Positions 58,256-64,000 of a stretch of 64,000 nt of DNA are shown here, in pieces. The position numbers were made by a program, and so were the translations under genes. A model generated the notes under the pieces. That model had not been told where the DNA came from. It searched no databases and saw nothing but the letters and a program-made list of their open reading frames with translations. This DNA is from Candidatus Peregrinibacteria bacterium CG11_big_fil_rev_8_21_14_0_20_49_14 (GTDB lineage Bacteria; Patescibacteriota; Gracilibacteria; Peribacterales; Peribacteraceae), in contig PCVP01000012.1 in assembly GCA_002787035.1 (NCBI GenBank), positions 47,588 to 111,587 of the forward strand, given 5' to 3'. Each line of letters begins with the position of its first letter. Position 1 is the first letter of the stretch.

Positions 58256-58903
58256 ATGAAACTTTTCTTAGATACTGCGAACGTGGAGCAGGTTGCGGAA
58301 ATTGCGCAGTGGGGCGTACTGGATGGCGTTACAACAAATCCTTCTTTGGTTGCCAAAGAGGGTAAGGACTTCAAAGAGACTGTTCTTGCCATGTGCACGC
58401 ATGTTCCGAATGTCAGCGCGCAAGTCACGGCAACGGATTTTGACGGTATGAAAGCACAGGCGGACGAATACAGCGGTTGGCATAAGCATGTGGTTGTCAA
58501 AGTTCCTATGACCGTAGAAGGCCTTAAGACACTCTCGTACTGCAAGAAAAAAGGAATACGTACGAACACCACTCTCGTGTTCTCCGTGAATCAGGCGATT
58601 TTGGCAGCCAAAGCGGGGGCGACGATCATCAGTCCGTTCATCGGTCGTATCGATGATCTTGGTCAGGACGGAATGGATCTCATCGCAGAAATTATGCAGG
58701 CATGGAACAACTACAACTTTGATACCGAAGTTCTTGTTGCCTCCACCAGACATCCGCGCCATATTGCGGATGCGGCACAGCTGGGTGCTCATATCTGCAC
58801 GATTCCATATTCCGTATTTACGAAGCTTCCGATGCACATTCTGACAGATAAAGGATTGGATCAATTCCAGAAAGACTGGGAACTCGTGCGGAAAAAGAAG
58901 TAA
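58256..58903 (+). CDS. tal: Transaldolase (TalC/Fsa-type)
   Basis: A 215-residue class I aldolase of the small transaldolase family, transferring dihydroxyacetone in the pentose phosphate pathway. FLDTANVEQVAEIAQWGVLDGVTTNPSLVAKEG is the family start; the Schiff-base Lys is in HVVVKVPMTVEGLK and ISPFIGRIDDLG and VLVASTRHPRHI follow. Whether it is a transaldolase or fructose-6-phosphate aldolase cannot be told. gnd follows after 17 bp. Confidence 0.94.
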   Translation: MKLFLDTANVEQVAEIAQWGVLDGVTTNPSLVAKEGKDFKETVLAMCTHVPNVSAQVTATDFDGMKAQADEYSGWHKHVVVKVPMTVEGLKTLSYCKKKGIRTNTTLVFSVNQAILAAKAGATIISPFIGRIDDLGQDGMDLIAEIMQAWNNYNFDTEVLVASTRHPRHIADAAQLGAHICTIPYSVFTKLPMHILTDKGLDQFQKDWELVRKKK

Positions 58904-58920
58904 TTTCTCCCCTCAATTCT

Positions 58921-60333
58921 ATGCAAGTCGGTGTAATAGGTCTCGGAACAATGGGTGCGAATCTCGCCCGAAATGCCGCTCGCAACGAAGCGACGGTGGC
59001 GATTTACAATAGGACAGCTGAGAGAACGGATGTGTTCATGAAAGATCACGGAGAAGAAGGAAACTTTATTCCGTGCACTTCTTACGAGCAACTGACAGGT
59101 GCGCTGGAGGGCCGAAGGGCGATTCTCATTATGGTGAAGGCGGGAGATGCGGTGGACACCGTCATAGAAGACTTGCTCCCTTTTCTTTCGGAAGGAGATA
59201 TTCTGATAGATGCGGGAAACAGCCTGTACACAGATACGAACAGAAGGGTTGAGGAGTTACGGAAGAAAAAAATTCATTTCATTGGTATGGGAGTAAGCGG
59301 TGGCGAAGAGGGTGCGTTGCACGGCCCGAGTATGATGCCTGGAGGAGACATGGAAGCATATAAGTACGTGGAACCTCTGCTGATGCAGATGGCTGCCGAT
59401 GACGGAGACGGAGGAAAATGTGTCACGTACATTGGTCCCGGAGGTGCGGGGCATTTTGTAAAAATGGTTCACAACGGAATTGAGTACGGAGTCATGCAGC
59501 TTATGGCTGAGTGTTACGACTTGTTAAAGAGCCTCGGAGAATTCAGTAATCAAGATCTTCACGATATTTTCACCGCGTGGAATGATACGGAAGAGCTTCA
59601 CTCCTACCTTTCTGAAATTACGGCTCAAATCTTTTTACAGAAAGAAAAAGATACCTACATCATAGATCTCATCCGAGATAAGGCGGGTCAGAAAGGTACG
59701 GGAAAATGGACGACACAAGCTGCCTTGGACCTTGGAGTTGCAATTCCAACGATAAACGCCGCAGTCGATGCCCGCATACTTTCGGGCAGTACGGCGGAGA
59801 GAGCGGAAGGGAAAAACTACGCCGTTCATGTGGATAATACGGAGCCCATACCTCGTGCCATGAAATTTCGCTCTTCCATTCGTTCCAGTATGGAGCTTTC
59901 AAGCATATGCGCCTATGGGCAAGGATTTGTACTGATTCAAAAGGCCAGTTCCGAGTTTGACTGGAGTTTGAATCTCAGCGAAATTGCAAGAATTTGGCGT
60001 GGAGGATGCATCATTCGTTCTTCTCTGCTAAAAAAACTGCAGAATGCATACAGTACGGATTCAGCTATTGCCAAAACCGCCAACAGAAATCTGCTGGATA
60101 GATTCGACGGTGACAGGCAAATTGAGTGGAGACAAGTTGTGGAACTTGGCATTTCCTGGAACATTCCCGTTCCTGCTCTCAGCGCGTCGCTTACGTACTT
60201 CGATACACTCACTCGCAAGAATCTTCCGCAAAATCTCATTCAGGCTCAACGAGATTTCTTCGGGGCTCACGGATACGAGCGTACCGATAAAGAAGGCTCC
60301 TTCCATACGCAGTGGGCTGAAGGTCAGAAGTGA
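58921..60333 (+). CDS. gnd: 6-phosphogluconate dehydrogenase, decarboxylating
   Basis: Oxidises 6-phosphogluconate to ribulose 5-phosphate with NADP reduction. The 470-residue protein has GVIGLGTMGANLARN (nucleotide binding), YNRTAERTD, FIGMGVSGGEEGALHGPSMMPGG, the catalytic KMVHNGIEYGVMQ and KGTGKWTTQAA, and a full-length C-terminal helical domain ending SFHTQW. It completes an oxidative or reversed pentose-phosphate step with tal and tkt. No glucose-6-phosphate dehydrogenase is in the window. Confidence 0.97.
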   Translation: MQVGVIGLGTMGANLARNAARNEATVAIYNRTAERTDVFMKDHGEEGNFIPCTSYEQLTGALEGRRAILIMVKAGDAVDTVIEDLLPFLSEGDILIDAGNSLYTDTNRRVEELRKKKIHFIGMGVSGGEEGALHGPSMMPGGDMEAYKYVEPLLMQMAADDGDGGKCVTYIGPGGAGHFVKMVHNGIEYGVMQLMAECYDLLKSLGEFSNQDLHDIFTAWNDTEELHSYLSEITAQIFLQKEKDTYIIDLIRDKAGQKGTGKWTTQAALDLGVAIPTINAAVDARILSGSTAERAEGKNYAVHVDNTEPIPRAMKFRSSIRSSMELSSICAYGQGFVLIQKASSEFDWSLNLSEIARIWRGGCIIRSSLLKKLQNAYSTDSAIAKTANRNLLDRFDGDRQIEWRQVVELGISWNIPVPALSASLTYFDTLTRKNLPQNLIQAQRDFFGAHGYERTDKEGSFHTQWAEGQK

Positions 60334-60334
60334 A

Positions 60335-61207
60335 CTACTGTTGCTCCGTAAGCAGAGCCGCTCCTCGGGTTGCCGCATCCGCCAGTTTTGCAGATACCAG
60401 TTCGGGCAAGGGCGTACCCGGAAGTACCCAATGTGAAAGCTCGGATCGTATGGCAGGAAGATGAGTGGAGATTGCGTTGCCTACGCTTCCTCCGAATACA
60501 ATGATGGAAGGATCTATCATATGAATGAGGTTCGTACACATCCATGCGGCCTCTTTGAAAATATCTTCGTGCATGAAAGCACAGGCATCTCCTTGCAGGT
60601 AGTCTTGAGGACCTGAAGCCTTCTCGCACCGTTTACCCATGGCAGTGCCTGAGAGAAATTGTTCCACATCTCCTCGTTTATCCTTTGTTTTGTAAGGAGG
60701 ATTCCCGGGCATGAGTAACATGTGTCCCACCTCTCCGGCATACCCGTGAGCTCCTTGCAAGAGATGTCCTTGCACTACAATCCCTCCTCCCACACCTGTT
60801 CCCATTGTAATGCCGACCACAACGGAATGCCCTTTACCCGCGCCCAACAATGCTTCTGCCAGCGCAAAGCAATTCGCGTCATTATCCACGGTACAGAGGA
60901 GGCCTGTTTCCGCACTCAGCTTCTCCTGAAGAGGCACATTGTGCGCACCCGGAATATTGGGAAGCTGTAAAATTATTCCGTCGGGATGTTTCACCAGTCC
61001 CGGAACACCGATACCTATGTTCACGGTGGAGTCCTTTCGTAAGGATGAAATCATTTCCAAAAGTACATCTGACACATGCTCAAAACCAAGAGATGCTTGG
61101 GTCTGCACTTTTAGACTCTGCTCTTCTTCCCACATGGAGTTGTACCGAACGGCATGTATCTTCGTGCCGCCGAGGTCTATTCCGATCACTGTTGAGCCTG
61201 CGTCCAT
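60335..61207 (-). CDS. ROK family sugar kinase (glucokinase-like)
   Basis: A 290-residue ROK kinase, phosphorylating glucose or a related sugar with ATP. STVIGIDLGGTKIHAVRY is the phosphate-1 motif, NDANCFALAEALLGAGKG holds the catalytic Asp, and GITMGTGVGGGIV the phosphate-2 motif. The usual ROK zinc cluster (CxCGxxxC) is not seen, although GYAGEVGHMLL is present. Start at ATG 61207, 7 bases after TACAGT on the minus strand. It converges on gnd with a one-base gap. Confidence 0.9.
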   Translation of the reverse strand: MDAGSTVIGIDLGGTKIHAVRYNSMWEEEQSLKVQTQASLGFEHVSDVLLEMISSLRKDSTVNIGIGVPGLVKHPDGIILQLPNIPGAHNVPLQEKLSAETGLLCTVDNDANCFALAEALLGAGKGHSVVVGITMGTGVGGGIVVQGHLLQGAHGYAGEVGHMLLMPGNPPYKTKDKRGDVEQFLSGTAMGKRCEKASGPQDYLQGDACAFMHEDIFKEAAWMCTNLIHMIDPSIIVFGGSVGNAISTHLPAIRSELSHWVLPGTPLPELVSAKLADAATRGAALLTEQQ

Positions 61208-61214
61208 GGGAAGC

Positions 61215-61245
61215 ACTGTATCATACATACCGCAGTCGCTATACT
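61215..61245. promoter_or_regulatory. Divergent leaderless promoter pair
   Basis: Minus-strand TACAGT (61215-61220) ends 7 bases before the kinase ATG at 61207; plus-strand TATACT (61240-61245) ends 7 bases before the ATPase ATG at 61253. Only 45 bp separate the two start codons. Confidence 0.65.
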
Positions 61246-61252
61246 TTGCGTC

Positions 61253-63754
61253 ATGTACGAGTTGCAGACAGCAGACACCGTGCTGAAAAATTTCGGGAGC
61301 TCTTTTCAGGGCTTGCCGGATACGGAAGTACAGAAACGTCATGAGCAGTATGGCTTCAACGAGTTGCCTAAAAAAACTCATTCGAAAATTCTGCTCTTTC
61401 TCGGACAATTCAAAGACATCATGGTGTACATACTTATTGTTGCCTTTCTCCTTTCCGTGGCAACTCCCTTTTTTGAGCACGAGCCTCTGACGATTGAAAG
61501 TTTCATCGATGCCTTTGTTATTTTGGCAATCCTTCTCTTAAACGCTCTGCTCGGTTTCGTGCAGGAATACAAAGCAGAAGAAGCAATCGCCATGCTCGAA
61601 AAACTCACAGCTGCGTCGGCTAGGGTACGCAGAAATGGTAAAGAGCAAATTACTCCCTCACGGGATTTGGTACCGGGAGACATTGTTATTCTGGAAGCAG
61701 GGGATAGAGTTTCTGCCGACGGAAGACTTATTGCCGAGTCTCATATTCGAGTGAACGAATCCAGTCTCACAGGAGAGTCTTTGGCAATCGATAAAATCAT
61801 AGAACCTCTTTCCTCCAAAGCTCCTTTGGCCGAAAAACGAAACATGCTTTTTTCTGGTACCACAGTTACACGCGGTTCGGGTGAGTACGTCATAACGGCT
61901 ATCGGAACGGAGACGGAAATAGGGAAAATAGCCCAGTTGGTTTCTGAGACAAAACTTCCCGAAACTCCGTTACAAAAAAGAATGAAGCAGTTGGGTACGC
62001 TGCTTGGGTTGGTAGTGGTAGCACTGTGTTTCATTATCGTTGCCATAGGAATGGCAGAAGGATCTTCCTTTTTAAGTATTCTTCTCATTGGTATCAGCCT
62101 TGCTGTTTCTGCCGTACCGGAAGGGCTGCCCGCCGTTGTGACGGTGTGTCTTGCCATGGGGGTGCGTCGTATGGTGAAAGAACATGCTCTTGTTCGCAGG
62201 TTGGATGCGCTGGAAACGCTCGGAAGCGTGACGGTCATCTGTGCGGATAAAACAGGAACCATTACGGAAAATAAAATGAAAGTCGTAAAGACCTGGATAC
62301 CGGGATCGGATCCTGTGGAAGAAAAACTTCTCTTTCAAATCGGTGCGTCATGTAACAGAGCAGTACTCCCGAATTTGGGAGATCCCACAGAAATCGGACT
62401 TCTGGAAGGAGCTGAACTTCACGGAGTGGAGCGCCTTCATATAGACAGCGAAGAAGTTCCTTTTACTTCCGAGGGGAAGTACATGCAAACCACTCACGGC
62501 GAATTGTCGTTTCTGAAAGGCGCCCTGGAAGTACTGGTGGGACTTTCCACAATCGTGAATATGAAACAGGTCATGGAAGAAAACGCAAAATTTGCGAAAG
62601 AAGGTCTGCGAGTTTTGGCCTGTGCCGTGAAAGAGGGTAAAGATGTTCGTTTCGTCGGATTAATAGCCATGGAAGATCCTCCTCGACTTACGGTTACGTC
62701 TGCCATACAAGAAGCAAAGGATGCCGGTATTCGCACGATGATGATAACGGGGGATAACTTACAAACAGCCTGTGCAATAGCACGGCAGGTGGGAATTGAA
62801 GGAGATGCGATAGAAGGCAAAGAGTTGGATAAAATTCACCCAAGTAAACTGAAAGAGTATGTGAAAACCATTTCAGTATACGCAAGAGTTTCTCCGGAAC
62901 ATAAGTTGCAAATTCTGCGTGCACTGCAGGAAAACGGAGAGATAGTCGCCATGTCCGGAGACGGAGTGAACGATGCTCCTGCGCTCAAAGGGGCTCATGT
63001 GGGTATTGCCATGGGAAAGGTGGGTACGGAAGTTGCGCGAGAGGCTTCCAGTATTGTGTTGGCAGATGATGAATACACAACCATAGTTGCGGCAATTCGC
63101 GAAGGTAGGCGCATTTACGATAACATCCGTAAATTCGTCGTATTTCTGCTGCGTGCGAATTTCGATGAGTTGCTCCTGATAATGACTACGCTGTTGCTTG
63201 GCCTTCCGCTTCCGTATCTCCCCATTCATATTCTTTGGTTGAATCTTATGACAGACGGACTGCCTGCTCTTGCGTTGGGTATGGAAAAAGCCGAACCGGA
63301 CATTATGCAAAGGCCTCCTCGCCCTGCCGGAGAGCATATTCTCTGCGGGGAGTGGGGTACGCTTGTCGTTGCGGGATTGTTGGCATTCAGCGTCTCTTTC
63401 CTGTTCTTCTTATTCCAAATAAGTACGGGAACTCCTCTGGATCATGCCCGTACGGCAACGCTGACACTTGCGATTAATTTTGAGCTCCTTATGGCATTTA
63501 CCATTCGAAGCAAGAGGCCGTTGTGGGAGATAGGTTTTTTCTCCAACAAGTGGTTACTCGGTGCGGTTGCCATACCGTTCACGTTCCAGATGATTCTTCT
63601 CTTCACGCCTCTGCGCCACCTGTTCCACCTGACAGATCTTACCCCTGTGGAGTGGCTGGAAACTTCCGTATTGGCGTTCATTGGCGTGCTGATCTTTGAA
63701 GGGATGAAACTGTTGCCACACAAACATCTCAGATTGGCAGCTGTTTCAGCGTAG
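61253..63754 (+). CDS. P-type cation ATPase (Ca2+-ATPase-like, P2 type)
   Basis: An 833-residue ion pump. An N-terminal cation-ATPase domain ([20 protein letters not shown]) leads to TGES (about 173), the PEGLP helix (about 288), the phosphorylated Asp in [11 protein letters not shown] (about 330), MMITGDN and [20 protein letters not shown] (about 568), and six C-terminal helices including [20 protein letters not shown] and NxxTDxxPA fit calcium or Ca/Mn pumps of the SERCA/PMCA group. It is probably leaderless (TATACT 7 bases before ATG). Confidence 0.95.
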   Translation: MYELQTADTVLKNFGSSFQGLPDTEVQKRHEQYGFNELPKKTHSKILLFLGQFKDIMVYILIVAFLLSVATPFFEHEPLTIESFIDAFVILAILLLNALLGFVQEYKAEEAIAMLEKLTAASARVRRNGKEQITPSRDLVPGDIVILEAGDRVSADGRLIAESHIRVNESSLTGESLAIDKIIEPLSSKAPLAEKRNMLFSGTTVTRGSGEYVITAIGTETEIGKIAQLVSETKLPETPLQKRMKQLGTLLGLVVVALCFIIVAIGMAEGSSFLSILLIGISLAVSAVPEGLPAVVTVCLAMGVRRMVKEHALVRRLDALETLGSVTVICADKTGTITENKMKVVKTWIPGSDPVEEKLLFQIGASCNRAVLPNLGDPTEIGLLEGAELHGVERLHIDSEEVPFTSEGKYMQTTHGELSFLKGALEVLVGLSTIVNMKQVMEENAKFAKEGLRVLACAVKEGKDVRFVGLIAMEDPPRLTVTSAIQEAKDAGIRTMMITGDNLQTACAIARQVGIEGDAIEGKELDKIHPSKLKEYVKTISVYARVSPEHKLQILRALQENGEIVAMSGDGVNDAPALKGAHVGIAMGKVGTEVAREASSIVLADDEYTTIVAAIREGRRIYDNIRKFVVFLLRANFDELLLIMTTLLLGLPLPYLPIHILWLNLMTDGLPALALGMEKAEPDIMQRPPRPAGEHILCGEWGTLVVAGLLAFSVSFLFFLFQISTGTPLDHARTATLTLAINFELLMAFTIRSKRPLWEIGFFSNKWLLGAVAIPFTFQMILLFTPLRHLFHLTDLTPVEWLETSVLAFIGVLIFEGMKLLPHKHLRLAAVSA

Positions 63755-63821
63755 CTTTGTAAGCGCCTCTGTTGCTTGTATGCACAGTGTGTACATCGAT
63801 GCTGGCGGAGCATACGGGTCT

Positions 63822-63960
63822 CCTCCACTTGAAATATTGAGATCGTATTGTAGATTGTCTGGCTTCGTTTGACAGTCGTCAAACTACGCCGCGACACCCT
63901 GTAATAGTTTATGAGCCACCACGGCGTTGTTCGCCATAGGCGAACGAAGACGGGTGGCGG
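63822..63960. repeat. 139-bp dispersed repeat, copy 2
   Basis: Almost identical to 47522-47660, including the terminal GGTGGCGG that in copy 1 belongs to the tRNA-Ser 3' end. No tRNA follows here. The rest of 63755-64000 shows no gene. Confidence 0.85.
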
Positions 63961-64000
63961 TGTTTTTTGATTGATGTTCGAACTTTCTTTGAGCAAACCC

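Noticed and set aside
1..64000. Recoded TGA (Gly) as in Gracilibacteria/Absconditabacteria
   Set aside because: Conserved genes such as gnd and the riboflavin kinase end naturally at TGA and none of the conserved genes contains in-frame TGA.

Overview
The window looks like chromosomal DNA of a streamlined bacterium, most likely a member of the candidate phyla radiation (Patescibacteria), perhaps Peregrinibacteria-like. The grounds are indirect. Genes are packed with abutting or overlapping ends, and many start codons lie 6-7 bases after a -10 box with no Shine-Dalgarno sequence. Central metabolism in view is largely pentose-phosphate enzymes (transketolase, transaldolase, 6-phosphogluconate dehydrogenase, ROK sugar kinase), and there are many surface-glycan and membrane genes, a sortase, C39-like peptidase, LemA/TPM pair and very small membrane peptides. 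TGA is used as a normal stop (for example in gnd and the riboflavin kinase), so code 11 applies. No marker gene fixes the taxonomy.

Layout. 1-1000: groES-groEL under two overlapping CIRCE operators. 1000-9500: an S-layer-homology/Calx-beta surface protein, a TPR glycosyltransferase, a racemase behind a leader-peptide attenuator, a GIY-YIG gene, tRNA-Leu and an O-antigen-ligase-like TPR protein. 9500-15400: a lipoprotein, a long leader RNA with a leader ORF, a LeuA/CimA-type synthase with a textbook attenuator whose leader peptide is rich in isoleucine codons, and a queuosine-precursor transporter. 15400-20750: a glycan cluster (two paralogous GT-C enzymes, FkbM methyltransferase, GT2, GDP-fucose synthase-like). 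20800-26700: LemA/TPM and a run of secreted, lipoprotein and PKD-domain genes. 26700-35600: tsaD, sortase, two GT4 enzymes, a GT-C protein, lgt, rnhB, a Trp-rich small membrane protein with a structured leader, a murE-like ligase and riboflavin kinase.

36197-47377 is the most unusual region: an integron-like element. A tyrosine recombinase is transcribed divergently from four gene cassettes, all on the minus strand. Each cassette ends in a 127-155 bp attC-like inverted-repeat site with GTTATGT-type core sites. In each cassette the first bases are the reverse complement of its own last bases, and the match extends inward as imperfect terminal inverted repeats. Cargo: a single-chain restriction-modification-specificity enzyme, a TdeIII-like restriction/methylation pair with three accessory ORFs, a GIY-YIG/DUF4357 protein and an unknown 414-residue protein. 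The cassette genes are visibly more AT-rich than their neighbours.

47378-64000: tRNA-Ser(UGA) with a 139-bp repeat fused to its 3' end (second copy at 63822-63960), a thioredoxin-DUF3179 lipoprotein, transketolase, CsaA, a C39-like peptidase, a membrane/cupredoxin cluster probably linked to copper or redox chemistry, then transaldolase-gnd, a ROK kinase and a P-type cation ATPase.
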